Shown here piece after piece: positions 26,184-37,400 of a stretch of DNA of 64,000 nt. The notes below the pieces were generated by a model, which worked only from the letters and a program-made list of their open reading frames with translations, did not search any database and was not told the origin of the DNA. The position numbers and the translations under genes were made by a program. Location of the stretch: contig NZ_CAJVAS010000005.1 in assembly GCF_910593845.1 (NCBI RefSeq), positions 124,001 through 188,000 on the forward strand, written 5' to 3'. This DNA comes from Paenibacillus solanacearum (GTDB lineage: Bacteria > Bacillota > Bacilli > Paenibacillales > NBRC-103111). Within the stretch, counting starts at the first letter, position 1, and the number at the start of each line of letters is the position of its first letter.

Positions 26184-26211
26184 TTGTAATTTTCCCATAA
26201 TGTACTATGAT
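26184..26211 (+). promoter_or_regulatory. Promoter of the glycosyltransferase gene
   Basis: TTGTAA (26184-26189), 16-bp spacer, TATGAT (26206-26211), about 90 bp before the start codon. Confidence 0.55.
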
Positions 26212-26302
26212 AAACTTGATTCCATTATTGGATTCGAGCGACGGCATAGCAGCCCTTACTTTCACACCATTCGTGAACAGCAACCATAAAGGAGTGGAAC
26301 CC

Positions 26303-27505
26303 ATGGCTCGTGTATTATTTATTAATGGCGGATCGGAAGGACATATCAATCCGACGATTGGCGTGGTCCAAGAGCTGATTGCCCGCGGAGAAGAGGTCGT
26401 GTACTTTTGCGTAGAAGCTTTTCGGGAACGCATGGAGAAGACAGGCGCTACGGTGCGAACATTTGACGATCAGAAATTTATAAAAGCCTTTATCTCGGGC
26501 GGCAGAAATTATTTACTCGAAAGAATCAACGGCCTATTGCTTACGGCGGATGTCGTCATACCGACCGTTCTGGAACAGATCAGAGGAGAGCATTTCGATT
26601 ACATCATCCATGACTCCATGTTTGGTTGCGGGCATCAGCTTGCTCAAATTCTCAAGCTTCCGGCCATCAGCTCCTGCACTTCTTTTGCCCAAACAAAGGC
26701 GTCATTCGATCAAATGCTCGAGCCTTTCTACACAAAAGTCCCTGCTGAAATAACAAAACCTATCATCGATACCTATCACAGCCTAACGGCCAGGGTGAAG
26801 GAAAAATATGATGTGGAGATCCATTCCCCTTACGAAGTGTTTTGCAATCCTGCGCCATTGACCATCGTTTATACACCGCGGGAGTTTCAACCCGATGGCG
26901 AAGCGTTCGACCCATCCTATAAATTTGTAGGTCCCTCCATCGCTTCACGCGCGGCTTCGGAAAACTTCGATTTGAGTACAATCAAGGGGAAACATCCGAT
27001 TTACATCTCCCTGGGTACCGTCTTTAATCAAGCCATTGATTTCTATAAGCTTTGTTTTGAAGCCTTAGGAGACACCGATCATACGATTGTCATGTCTGTC
27101 GGAAAGAGGACGCAAATCTCCGACTTGGGGGAAATTCCCGATAACTTTATCGTGAAAAATTACGTTCCGCAAACGGATGTACTGCAATACACTGCGCTAT
27201 TTATTACCCACGGCGGAATGAACAGTGCCAATGAAGGTCTCTATTACGGGGTTCCGCTCATTGTCATCCCGCAAAGCGCGGATCAGCCGATCATTGCCGG
27301 GCAGGTCGCCAATCTCGGAGCAGGCATGACATTGCAAATGCAAAGCTTGACGGCGCCTCAGCTGAGGGAAGCCGTAGCTCATGTATTAAGCCGCTCTACT
27401 TTCAAGCAAGCAGCCGCGGAGCTAAAGGAGTCATTCCGGAGTTCAGGCGGATTCCGCCAAGCGGTGGATGAGATCATCGAGTTCAGCCGTCAACATCGTC
27501 GCTGA
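26303..27505 (+). CDS. MGT-type UDP-glycosyltransferase
   Basis: 400-aa GT-B fold glycosyltransferase (family GT1). N-terminal INGGSEGHINPT is the acceptor-domain start typical of macrolide glycosyltransferases such as Bacillus YjiC. The C-terminal donor site is intact: YISLGTVF, FIVKNYVPQTDVL and THGGMNSANEGLYYGVPL followed by PQSADQP. Such enzymes transfer glucose from UDP-glucose to macrolides, flavonoids and other lipophilic compounds, often as detoxification. AAAGGAG precedes ATG 26303. It appears monocistronic, with a shared terminator downstream. Confidence 0.92.
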   Translation: MARVLFINGGSEGHINPTIGVVQELIARGEEVVYFCVEAFRERMEKTGATVRTFDDQKFIKAFISGGRNYLLERINGLLLTADVVIPTVLEQIRGEHFDYIIHDSMFGCGHQLAQILKLPAISSCTSFAQTKASFDQMLEPFYTKVPAEITKPIIDTYHSLTARVKEKYDVEIHSPYEVFCNPAPLTIVYTPREFQPDGEAFDPSYKFVGPSIASRAASENFDLSTIKGKHPIYISLGTVFNQAIDFYKLCFEALGDTDHTIVMSVGKRTQISDLGEIPDNFIVKNYVPQTDVLQYTALFITHGGMNSANEGLYYGVPLIVIPQSADQPIIAGQVANLGAGMTLQMQSLTAPQLREAVAHVLSRSTFKQAAAELKESFRSSGGFRQAVDEIIEFSRQHRR

Positions 27506-27603
27506 ATGTAAAAACGTTTGACACTGTGCACAATAGATTGGCTCGCATGACATTCGGTATGCGCCGGTCACTCGCGGCCGTGAGTTATCCGTACATATGA
27601 ACT

Positions 27604-27640
27604 AAAATGAGGACCTTGCCTTTGGGCGAGGTCCTCATTC
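27604..27640. terminator. Bidirectional terminator between the glycosyltransferase gene and thrC
   Basis: Perfect 14-bp stem ATGAGGACCTTGCC / GGCGAGGTCCTCAT (one G-T pair) with a 4-nt loop. T-rich on the minus side (ATTTTAG), so mainly for thrC. Confidence 0.8.
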
Positions 27641-27659
27641 GGTCTAGCTGATGATCGGG

Positions 27660-29048
27660 TTAAAAGAACGTCAGGAGCTCCTTCTTGATCTCTTCGTTGG
27701 TTCCGCCAACCACGCGTTGGAATTGCGGCATCCCGAAGAGCGCTTGAATCTGCTCCGGATAAGTCTGATGAATATGGCGCAGCTGAATGGCTTCATCGAA
27801 CTTCGCCGGGTGGGCGGTCGACAGGACAACCGTTACTTCCCCCGGAGGCGTCAGCTTGTCTGAAGCAGCCGCTCCGCACGCCGTGTGAGGATCGAGCAGG
27901 TATCCGTATTTTTCATGATACTCGCTTATCGTGTCCAGGCACTCTTCATTCCCGACGCTGTACGCTCCGAAATCGGCCTGCACTTGCTTAAGCGCGTCAC
28001 CGATGATGTCGATGCGGCCTTCGGCTTTGAACCGGGCCATGAACGAGGTCACGGCTTGGCTGTTCTCCCCGCATAAGTAATACAGGTAACGCTCGAAGTT
28101 GCTTGCGACTTGAATGTCCATGGACGGGCTGTGGGTGCCGCGGAACTCGCCAGGCTGATATACGCCATCCTGCACAAAGCGCGCCAAAATATTGTTCTCG
28201 TTCGTCGCCAAAATCAACCGGTCGATCGGAAGTCCCATTCGCTTGGCCAAGTAACCGGCGAAAATATCCCCGAAGTTGCCTGTCGGTACGCTGAAATGGA
28301 CCTTCTCCGAAATCCCCTGGTCCGCCAAACGGAAATAGGCGTAAAAATAGTACACGGCTTGCGCCAGAATCCGGGCGATATTGATCGAATTGATCGCGCG
28401 GAGATGATAGCGATGCTTGAATTCAACGTCCGCGAACAGCTCCTTAATGATGCGCTGACAGTCATCGAAGGTGCCTTCTACGGATAAATTCAGCACATTG
28501 GCGTCATCGACCGTAGTCATCTGAAGCTCTTGTACTTTGCTCACTTTCTGATGCGGGTGCAGGATACAGATGCGGATGCCTTCTTTTCCCCGCACGCCCT
28601 CGATCGCCGATGCGCCCGTGTCGCCTGACGTCGCACCCAGAATGTGGATGATGGAATTCGTTTTACCGGAAATATACGAATAAAGGTTACCCAGGAATTG
28701 CAGAGCAATGTCCTTGAAGGCGAAGGTCGGCCCGTGAAACAGCTCCAGCACATACCGGCCATCATCAAGACGGCGGACCGGCGTTACGTCCTCGTGACGG
28801 AAGGTCGAATAGCTGTCGTCGACCAGCTTCTTGAGATCTGCCCGCGGAATTTCTTCATTAACATATAAAGAGAATACCTCCAGCGCAAGCTCCGGATAAG
28901 AGAGCTTCTGCCACTTCTTCAGGAGGTCTTCCGATAGTTTAGGAAGTTGCTCCGGGACAAGCAGGCCGCCGTCGTCGGCCAGTCCCATTAATACAGCGTC
29001 GATGAACCCGATCGGGGACACTTGGCCCCGAGTACTGACATATTTCAT
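27660..29048 (-). CDS. thrC: Threonine synthase
   Basis: 462-aa PLP enzyme that turns O-phosphohomoserine into threonine. The N-terminus (MKYVSTRG, then FIDAVLMGLADDGGLLVPE) and the PLP-lysine site GPTFAFKDIALQFLG (about residues 105-119) mark the long, E. coli/yeast-like form of the enzyme. Further PLP-contact segments are GATSGDTGASAIEG and PTGNFGDIFAGY. ATG 29048 follows GAGGGG by 7 bp; an upstream ATG overlaps that site. It stands alone here, away from hom and thrB. A 12-bp palindrome (29094-29105) in its leader may be regulatory. Confidence 0.95.
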   Translation of the reverse strand: MKYVSTRGQVSPIGFIDAVLMGLADDGGLLVPEQLPKLSEDLLKKWQKLSYPELALEVFSLYVNEEIPRADLKKLVDDSYSTFRHEDVTPVRRLDDGRYVLELFHGPTFAFKDIALQFLGNLYSYISGKTNSIIHILGATSGDTGASAIEGVRGKEGIRICILHPHQKVSKVQELQMTTVDDANVLNLSVEGTFDDCQRIIKELFADVEFKHRYHLRAINSINIARILAQAVYYFYAYFRLADQGISEKVHFSVPTGNFGDIFAGYLAKRMGLPIDRLILATNENNILARFVQDGVYQPGEFRGTHSPSMDIQVASNFERYLYYLCGENSQAVTSFMARFKAEGRIDIIGDALKQVQADFGAYSVGNEECLDTISEYHEKYGYLLDPHTACGAAASDKLTPPGEVTVVLSTAHPAKFDEAIQLRHIHQTYPEQIQALFGMPQFQRVVGGTNEEIKKELLTFF

Positions 29049-29093
29049 GTAAAATCCCCTCATGTGAGTTATTTTTTATCTATTGTATCAAAA

Positions 29094-29105
29094 AGTTGCG
29101 CAACT
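29094..29105. promoter_or_regulatory. Short palindrome upstream of thrC
   Basis: Perfect 12-bp palindrome AGTTGCGCAACT, about 46 bp before the thrC start and next to a TACAAT that may be its -10. It could be an operator; the regulator is unknown. The rest of 29049-29299 shows no gene. Confidence 0.35.
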
Positions 29106-29299
29106 AGATACATGCGATCCTTCCGGAAACCGCATGACAAACGCTTACATGCAAAAAAGAACGGACAACTCTTCGTTTTTCGTCTGCATAAACCATTTTC
29201 GGCAGGCCGCTTTGCCGGAAAAAGGACCCCCTGCGAGTTCTTTGGGCTACGGTTACGAAGCGGAGCATTTGCCGCTGTCACAGCTGCCGCTACTACCGG

Positions 29300-29328
29300 G
29301 TGACAAGTGCCGGGAAAATTTTTATAAT
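29300..29328 (+). promoter_or_regulatory. SigA-type promoter of the two-gene unknown operon
   Basis: GTGACA (29300-29305), 17-bp spacer, perfect TATAAT (29323-29328); predicted start near 29335, giving a leader of about 50 nt. Confidence 0.8.
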
Positions 29329-29384
29329 AGAGGAACTAGTAATTTAGACCTATTACAGACTAGAAGGAGGCACTCCGTCCCATT

Positions 29385-29918
29385 ATGCTCAACAGAACGA
29401 TTCTAGTAGTAGCCCCCGAGAAATATGCGAAGCAGGCTCGTCAGCTTGCCCATCAGATCAATAAGAAGGAAGACTTCAATAACGCCGTCTTCTGGACCGA
29501 GAAGCATTACCAGGACAATGAAATGCAGCTTACCAAAGATAATTTGATCATCTTCATCGGCGATGCGAAGGAAAATAAGTTTACCAAGGATTATATCGAC
29601 CTGATCAAGCCGGTACACAGCGACGGCGGGATCTGCTACGGCTATGATCAGAACAAAGCGTTCGTGTATGCGGATGAGAAGCATTTTGACAGCAGCACGT
29701 TCCAGATCATTAAAAATCTTTATGATAAGTCATCGATTAAGGATGCGTGGCCGTTGCTTTTACCGATGGGGCCGGCAATCTTCGTGGCGAACAGCATCCG
29801 CAAAATGTTCAAAGAACATCGTTCCATTGCAAACCAGAAGGAGCTTGCAACCGCCGCAGCTGTACAGCTTCTATTAGATAAAGGGTGGAATCAATGGGTA
29901 AACCAACAAGCGGGGTGA
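29385..29918 (+). CDS. Unknown alpha/beta protein, first gene of a two-gene operon
   Basis: 177 aa, soluble. I do not recognise the family. The pattern of short hydrophobic strands followed by helices (RTILVVAP, NLIIFIGDA followed by an YIDLIK helix, then ICYGYDQNKAFVYA) suggests a compact three-layer alpha/beta (Rossmann or flavodoxin-like) fold. A hydrophobic patch PLLLPMGPAIFVANSI lies near residue 130. AAGGAGG is 14 bp before ATG 29385, a rather long spacing that may limit expression. It overlaps the next gene by 25 bp, so the two are translationally coupled and probably function together. A strong promoter precedes and a strong terminator follows the pair. Confidence 0.7.
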   Translation: MLNRTILVVAPEKYAKQARQLAHQINKKEDFNNAVFWTEKHYQDNEMQLTKDNLIIFIGDAKENKFTKDYIDLIKPVHSDGGICYGYDQNKAFVYADEKHFDSSTFQIIKNLYDKSSIKDAWPLLLPMGPAIFVANSIRKMFKEHRSIANQKELATAAAVQLLLDKGWNQWVNQQAG

Positions 29919-31315
29919 ACGCTTCTGATTTCGAGACCAGCTTCCGGCTTGGTGCGGAGGCATGGGCAGGCAGTCAAGGAGCGTCTTATGGCGCACAGTA
30001 CACGAATAACGTAGAACAGGCCATTCGACAGGCAACGGATGCGCTGCGGCAAATGGGCGACAGTACCGGAAATAAGGGACTTGATTATGCCAAAGGCGAC
30101 ATCGCCGAAATCTGGCATGCCGAGACCTTTAACATCGATGCCTCCCGGCTGGGAAAAACGAATGTATCCGCCCGTGCGCCTAGAGATACCGGAGCGGCGG
30201 ATATTCGATTCGGTTCTTCGCCCGATCTCAAAGACGCGCAGCTGAAGTACTATAAGAACGGCGAGGAAACCGCCAAAGCGATCAGCAATCCCAAGTACGG
30301 CCAAATGGAAAAGGTTGTGCCTTCCGATCAGCTGGAGGAAGTCAAGCGTACGGCCGAAACACTCAAGCAAAAAAATGAACTGCGCCGGCCTGAGCAGGCT
30401 AAACAGTATGAGCACACCGCGAAGTCGGCATCGGATCGCCTTAAGGAAGGCGGTGTGGAATCGAAGCCTTTGTCCGAAGCAGAAGCGAAGCAAATGGCTA
30501 AAGAGCTTCGGGATGGGACCTTTGATCCGAAGAAATACGGGCTCCATATCGATTCCGTTGTCAAATGGTCCGATATCGCGCGACAATCCGGGCAAGCTGC
30601 TGTCCATGCCGCTTTGTTCAGCCTGGCGCTGAAGTCCGCACCTCTGATGATGGATATGCTAAAAAAGGCCATGCAGGAAAGTGCGGTCGACCCTGGGGAA
30701 TTCCTTTTGAAGGGGATTGATGCCTTTCATGACGCGGTGTGGGACGGTCTTCGCGGCGGAATCGCTTCCTTCCTGACGATCAGCTGTCAGAGCGGACAGA
30801 TCGGCTCCATGTTCAAACAGGCGTCCCCTGACATTATAGGCGCTGCGACGGTCGTAGCTGTCAATGCCATCAGGAATGCGATCAAGCTGTCGCGCGGGCA
30901 GCTTACCGCAAGTGAATTCGCAGATGCCTGCCTGATGGATTCGATCGTCGTTTCCTTCGGTCTGCTGGGAGCGGCGGCAGGGCAAGCGCTTATACCGATT
31001 CCGCTGCTTGGCTCACTCATCGGAAACTTGATTGGCGGTCTCATCGGCACGCTTGTTTACCAAGGCAGCAAAAGTCTGATCATGACATTAGCCATTGATC
31101 GCGGCTGGACCCTATTCGGCTTTGTCGATCAAAATTATACGGTTCCGCGCGAAATGCTGGCGAGAACCGGCATTCATCTCATCAAGCTTTCATCCATCCA
31201 ACTTAACCCATTGCAATTATCCACGATTCAACTGCATCGTCTGTCCGTTGGCCGGATTCAGATTGAGCCGCTGAGCCGTGGCTTACTACGCGCGAATATG
31301 GTTGGTTATATATAA
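29894..31315 (+). CDS. Unknown protein with a nuclease-like N-terminal motif and a glycine-zipper membrane segment
   Basis: 473 aa, no signal peptide. Residues about 60-115 hold GDIAEIWHAETF, then AADIRF, then QLKYYK: an E...D...Q-x-K spacing like variant PD-(D/E)XK nucleases. A charged helical stretch (about 120-225) follows. The C-terminal half has several hydrophobic segments (about 235-260, 285-310, 345-400) and a glycine zipper GSLIGNLIGGLIG (about residues 375-387), typical of membrane-inserting helices. Start ATG 29894 lies 5 bp after AAAGGGTGG. Family unrecognised; nuclease and pore readings are inferences. A toxin or abortive-infection effector paired with the upstream protein is one possibility; a transport or conjugation-related function is another. 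Confidence 0.65.
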   Translation: MGKPTSGVNASDFETSFRLGAEAWAGSQGASYGAQYTNNVEQAIRQATDALRQMGDSTGNKGLDYAKGDIAEIWHAETFNIDASRLGKTNVSARAPRDTGAADIRFGSSPDLKDAQLKYYKNGEETAKAISNPKYGQMEKVVPSDQLEEVKRTAETLKQKNELRRPEQAKQYEHTAKSASDRLKEGGVESKPLSEAEAKQMAKELRDGTFDPKKYGLHIDSVVKWSDIARQSGQAAVHAALFSLALKSAPLMMDMLKKAMQESAVDPGEFLLKGIDAFHDAVWDGLRGGIASFLTISCQSGQIGSMFKQASPDIIGAATVVAVNAIRNAIKLSRGQLTASEFADACLMDSIVVSFGLLGAAAGQALIPIPLLGSLIGNLIGGLIGTLVYQGSKSLIMTLAIDRGWTLFGFVDQNYTVPREMLARTGIHLIKLSSIQLNPLQLSTIQLHRLSVGRIQIEPLSRGLLRANMVGYI

Positions 31316-31367
31316 AACAGCGGCAGTCCAGGACTTCGTTTCCAGTCCAAGACTACCGCTGTTTTTT
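31314..31367 (+). terminator. Rho-independent terminator of the two-gene unknown operon
   Basis: Long stem (ACAGCGG-c-AGTC / GACT-a-CCGCTGT) followed by seven Ts, starting at the stop codon. It closes the operon cleanly. Confidence 0.9.
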
Positions 31368-31467
31368 TATTACCGGGTCGGTCTATCACTTATTGCAGAG
31401 GATTTCGATGCTTCCAAGCTGTAATCTCTAGGCTCTACCCAAGGATGACGCCGCAGGAGCAATTCCG

Positions 31468-31488
31468 ATGACTGCCGGGAAAGGCAGT
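31468..31488 (-). terminator. Hairpin after the giant SLH protein gene
   Basis: GACTGCC / GGCAGTC perfect 7-bp stem with a 6-nt loop, 11 bp after the stop; no U-run on the minus strand, so weak as a terminator. Confidence 0.4.
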
Positions 31489-31498
31489 CACCTCTCTC

Positions 31499-34400
31499 CT
31501 ATTGCGGGTCGATCAACTGGGACTGGACGAGCAGACGGTACAGGATAACCGCCGTTTCCGCCCGGGTCATCTGGCTTTGGGGCAGAAGCCCTTCTTGACT
31601 GCCCTGCACCAGGCCGCTTTGCACGGCTTCCGCCGCTTCCCGAAGCGCCCACTCATTGACCTCCCCGCTGTCCTTAAAGCCGGACAGGATCGATTGCGGA
31701 TCGGCTGCCGTCAGCTCGACCGGCTTGCCTGCAAGCTTCATCGCTCTGGCGATGATGACAAGCGCTTCTTGTCTCGTAATCGACCGGTCAGGCCGGAACG
31801 TTCCGTCCTCGTAGCCGTCGATCAAGCCGTAAGCTTTCGCCTGAGCGACCGCGCCTTCGAACCAATCCGTCGGAAGAACATCCCGGTATCGCGATTCCGC
31901 TGCGGCATGCTCCGATAAGCCCAACGCCCGAATGATCATCGCAGTGAATTGCGCCCGCGTCACCGGAGCATCGGGGCTAAACTGCTGATCGGTCACTCCG
32001 TTCACGATCATGCGCGATGCCATGTTGTTCACTTCAAGCCGCGCCCAGTGGCCGGCAAGATCCGCGAACGTCTTCATGTGGGAGATGGCCGCATACGTGC
32101 TGTTCGTCAAGCTGTTGATCCGCAAGTAGCTCTTGCCCTCCCGCGTAATGATACTCGTCGGTACGTGATACACCGTTCCGTCCGCCATGGCCACGACAGC
32201 CGTAGTAATGCGGCTTGCATCCACCTCCGGCGGAATCGGTATTTCCCGGCTGACCATGCGCTGGAACTCGCGAATCTCGATCGTTCTGCCCTGATATACC
32301 GCTTCTACCGTAAAATCGATCGGCGGCATCACGACGGTATATTGTCCTTCTTGCGCCCGGTTGTGTATTCGCTCAACCAGCTGCTCCGGCGCTTCGGCGA
32401 TCACAATACGCAGAACGATATCCGACAAATTCGCCTGGCTGCCGAGCTGCGCCATCAGAGAATCCAGCGGGAGGCCCGCCAGCGGCAAAGCATAATTGCC
32501 AAGACCGGACTGTACCTGCAGTACCGCTTGCCGATCCGCAAGCATCTCGAGTATGCTGCCGTTCAACACCGCTTCGACTCGATCTGCGCTGCCTTCAACG
32601 CGTACGATCAACGTTGGGGGCTCTGTCGATTGCTTCAGCTGCTCTTCGATGCGTTCCGTATCGAGTGTCGCCGTAACCACCGTTTTCCCGTCAATAATCT
32701 CCGTTGTGACCGTCCCCAAATGCTCCACCGGCGTGCCGTTCCAATCACCGGTCAAGCCGTCGTCTTTGGGCGGTTCGGCAGGCAGCGTTTCCCCATCGGA
32801 ACCGGACGGACTGGAGGAATCGGAATCTCCCGGGCCCGGCGGCTGCGGTTCGCGATAAACCGTCACTACATACGCTTGCACCGTTGTCCCATCCGCTGCT
32901 GTAACAACAACAGCAATCGAATTGGTTCCCGATTGAAGCGGCAGAAGCGGGCTTGCGCTTCCGCTGGTCGCTTTCATCCCATTGACGGTCAGTGCCGCAA
33001 GCGAGTCGTATACGACCGCCGTGACCGTCGTGGCATTCACCTCGTTAGGCACAGAGACGCTATAATGGTACACGTCTGGATGGAATGCCGGAATCAAAGA
33101 ACCTGCCGATACGTGCAGCGAGACGAGATCCGCCCTGTTGGAAGGTCCCGACGGCGTTCCCTTCGGCACAATCGTCACCTGGACCGTTCCATAACCGACC
33201 GCCGCGAGGCTGTCATAGACAGCATAAGTGACCGTATCCGTTCCAAGCATGCCTGGCCGAGGGGTATACTTAAACGCGCCCGTATGCACATTCAAGATTT
33301 CCAACGCGCCACGCGTTCCTTGCCGGCTGACATCGAACGTCACTCCGTCGCCATCGGGATCATGTCCTTCCAATGTGCCGTACCCTACCGAATCTGCTGC
33401 CACATTCAACTGCACCTGACCCGCAACCGGCGGTTGATTGCCCGCTCCCGGGCGAATAATCGAAGTGACCGTCACGGTACGAATCGAGGCATGACCCAAA
33501 GCGTCCTTAACATAAACCGTATACATGCCGTTTTCATTCACGATAAATGCGGCGGCTTCCCCTGGCGCAGGTGTAATATCATTGCCCGCCCTGTCAAAAT
33601 AACCAGTATCTCTTGACCCTTGCGCCCATTTGATAACCGATACGGAATTGCCAGCCCCGTAGACGGAGGCCGTCACCGTGATCTTCGCCTGCTCATTCGC
33701 CGCGCCAACCGGCGCAACTGCAAGCTCTATAGACGGCGCCGTACGATGAATGTTGGCGATCTGAATCGTCTGCACCGCTTCACTGCCCGCCGCGTCTTTC
33801 GCATACACCGTATAAGCGCCGTTAGTGGTCGCCGTAAACGATGCAGTTCCTCCGACAGCGTTCAAGACGGCTCCGCTTCCCGCGAAATAGCTTCGATCCC
33901 GGTTTCCTTCTGCCCATTTGAGCTGTGTCAGCACGTTGCCTCTATCCGTTCCGTATACCGTGGCGGTCACGGTTACCGTTACGTCTCCGCTCGTCGGACC
34001 CGATGGCGAGGCCGTTAGTTGCAGCACAGGCAGATCGCGGATGATTTGCGTTACGGTTACTTCCTGCACCGATTCATTGCCTGCCGCGTCTTTCGCATAT
34101 ACCGTATACGCACCGTTGGTAGCCACCGTAAACGATGCGGTCCCTCCGGCGGTGCTCAAGTCGGTCCCGCTTCCCGCGAAATCACTCGTGCTCCGGCTTC
34201 CTTCCGCCCACTTGAGCTGTGTCAGCGCGTTGCCTCTATCCGTTCCGTACACCGTGGCGGTGACGGATACCGTTACGTTTCCGCTCGTCGGGCCCGATGG
34301 CGACACCGTTAACTGAAGCCCCGGCAGATCGCGGATGATTTGCGTTACGGTCACTTCTTGCACCGTTTCATTGCCTGCCGTATCCTTCGCATATACCGTA

Positions 34401-37400
34401 TACGCACCGTTCGTGGTCGCCGTAAACGATGCGACCCCTCCGGCGATATTCAAGTCGGTTCCGCTTCCCGCGAAATCACTTGTGCCCCGGCTTCCTTCCG
34501 CCCACTTGAGCAGTGTCAGCGCGTTGCCTCTATCCGTTCCGTACACCGTGGCGGTTACGGATACTGTTACGTCTCCGTTCGTCAGGCCCGATGGCGACGC
34601 CGTTAGTTGAAGCTCCGGCAAATCGCGGATGATTTGCGTTACGGTCACCTCTTGCACCGCTTCGTTGCCTGCTGCGTCTTTCGCATACACCGTATACACG
34701 CCGTTGTCGGCCGCCGTAAACGATGCGACCCCTCCATCGACGTTCAAGTCGGTTCCGCTTCCCGCGAAATCACTTGTGCTCCGGCTTCCTTCCGCCCATT
34801 TGAGCTGTGTCAGCGCGTTGCCTCTATCCGTTCCATACACGGTGGCGGTTACGGTTACCGTTACGTCTCTGTTCGTCAGACCTAATGGCGATGCCGTTAG
34901 CTGCAGCTCAGGCAGATCGCGGATGATTTGCGTCACGGTCACCTCTTGCACCGCTTCATTGCCTGCCGCGTCTTTCGCATAGACAGTAAATGTACCGTTG
35001 TCGGTCGCCGTAAACGATGCGGTTCCGGCCGTCAAGTCAATGCCATCGCCGCCGCTGAAATAGGCAGCCGATTGCGTCCCCTGCGCGTAGCGCAGCGCCG
35101 TAATCGTATTGCCCGCCTCTTTGCCGTAGGCGGATGCGGTAACCGAAACGTTCACATCCAAGCGTGTCACGGCATTTGGCGTTTGAGTCACAACGATGGC
35201 CGGTGCCGTACGGCTGATGTTTACCATTGCTTGCTTCTGCGTCTGGCGGCCTGCCTCGTTCACGGTCTTAAACGAGATCACCGTTTGGCCTTCCGCGGTA
35301 ATGTCGATCGGACCTGTGTATTCAGCCCACGTGCTTCCGCCATCAAGCGAATATGTCGTAGAACGGACGCTTGCGCCGCTATCCGCAGCCGCTTCAACGG
35401 TAACATCATTCGTCGTCCAAGTTCCGCTCACATACGGCGTCCCTGCTGCGGTCATGGTAACCGACAAATCAGGTTGAAGCCGGTCGATATTAATTTGTGC
35501 ATTCCGCACGGTGGTATTGCCCGCAGCGTCAACCGCCTTGCCCGATACGTGATAAACCCCATCCGTTACGGTAACCGGCGACGTATAATCGGTCCACAAC
35601 GTTCCGCCGTTGAGCGAATACTGCGTTACAGCCAGACCGCTGCCGCCGATATCCGAAGCGTTAAGCTTGAGCACGACAGGCTCGGAAGCCCATGTATTAT
35701 CGATGTATGGCGTTCTGTCTCCTTCAAGCTCCATCCCCAGCGCCAGGCTCGGATGAACAGTATCCACCTTGACGGACCAGCTGCCGTCCGCCGTATTGCC
35801 GGCATGATCGCTTGTTCGCGCACGAACGGCGTACACACCGTCGGTCACGGTGACCGGAATCGTGTAATCGGTCCACGACGCTCCGTCATCAAGCGAGTAC
35901 TGTGTTACAGCCAGACCGCTGCCGCCTGCATCGCTCGGATTCAACGTAAGCGTCACCTTGTCCGTCGACCATGTTCCGACCGGATAATTCGTTCCGCTCG
36001 CCGTTTCGACCGCTGCACCGAGTGCTGGGGCAGCCGTATCGATCTGAATCGTTACTCGATGCGTATCTTCCAATCCTGCGTTGTCGATCCCTTTCAACCA
36101 AACCTCGTGCGTGCCGTCCGTCTGAAAGTTGAGCGGTGCGGTATAGTTCAACCACGTCGCTCCTTCGTTAAGCGAATATAGCTTCTGATTCAGGTCGCTG
36201 CCGCTGTCCATGAACGAAGCATTCAGCGTAACGGCTTGCTTGCTCCACTCGCCGCTCGCGTAAGTCGTGTTGTCCTCTTTTGTCAATACGGCCGTGGTTT
36301 GCGGAGCGGTTTGGTCGATCTGGACAGCTCCATTGCGGGTAACCGTATTTCCCGCCTGGTCGGACGCTTGGATCCGCACATCATGCGCGCCTTCGGCAGA
36401 TACGGTCACCGGTTCCGTATAATCCGTCCACGTCGCTCCTCCATTCAGCGAATATTGCGTACGTGCCAGCCCGCTGCCGCTGTCGGAAGAAACCGCCGAC
36501 AAGGTTACCGGCAATGTCGTCCATGTCCCGGGGATGTACGGCTGATTATCCGAAGTCTTCCAGTCGACCGTCAAGGCGGGAGCCGTTTTATCCAGCTTGA
36601 TCGTGTATGACTTTTCCTCCAGGTTTCCCGCTTGATCGGCTGCCTGAACCTGCAAGGAATACGTACCGTCCGCCGTCAGGCTCAGCGGAACGGAGTAATC
36701 GCTCCAGGCTGCCCCTTCATTGAAGGAATACTTCACGCTCTTCAAGCCGCTGAGCGTTACTTGATCCTGGGCCGATACCGTGATCGTCACGTCTTTGGCC
36801 GCCCACGTCCCGTCGGTGTACGCTGCATTGTCCGAGGTGATGTCCGCCGTTAGCGTCGGCTTCGTTTTATCGATCTGAATCGATTTCGTCTGCAGTACCG
36901 CGTTTCCGGTGTTATCCGCCTGCTTGTACACGATCTTGTGCGTACCTTCCGTCGTAAAGCTGGCCGGCCCCGGATTCCAGGCAGCCCCATTATTCAAGGA
37001 TACGTCGACGCCTGCAACCGTAACGTCTTGGGCCGTCCACTCGCCACCCTTATATTCCGCACCATCCGAAGTCTTCATCGGAGCGGCCGGGCTAAAGGGC
37101 TCCACCGGAGAAGCCACGGCTCCAAATTCAGGAGACGATGCGCCGCCCTGGTTGCCGGCAAATGTCGTGTTCGTCAATGCCGGATTGCCGTTCTGTACGA
37201 ACAATCCGCCGCCGTATCCGCTGCTCGACGTGTTGTTCAGAAACTCAACGTTCGTCAAGCTGGTCACCTTTTGAAAAAAACTGAGGAACAAACCGCCGCC
37301 ATCGCTGTTCGCGGTATTTCCTTTGAACGTCGTGCCCGAGATGATGGCCGGGGCATTCAAATACAAGCCGCCCCCAATGCCGTCGTCGGATACGCCTTGC

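Noticed and set aside
29385..31315. Polymorphic toxin/immunity pair of the LXG type for the two-gene operon
   Set aside because: No LXG, WXG or signal sequence is visible and the small gene comes first, so I kept the function open.
34031..34913. CRISPR-like periodicity
   Set aside because: The 294-bp period is far too long, and the repeats are translated in frame as Ig-like domains.
31949..36181. Several long plus-strand frames (555, 417 codons and others) in the giant surface gene
   Set aside because: All mirror the repetitive minus-strand gene, which has a signal peptide and SLH domains; the repeats make the shadows periodic.
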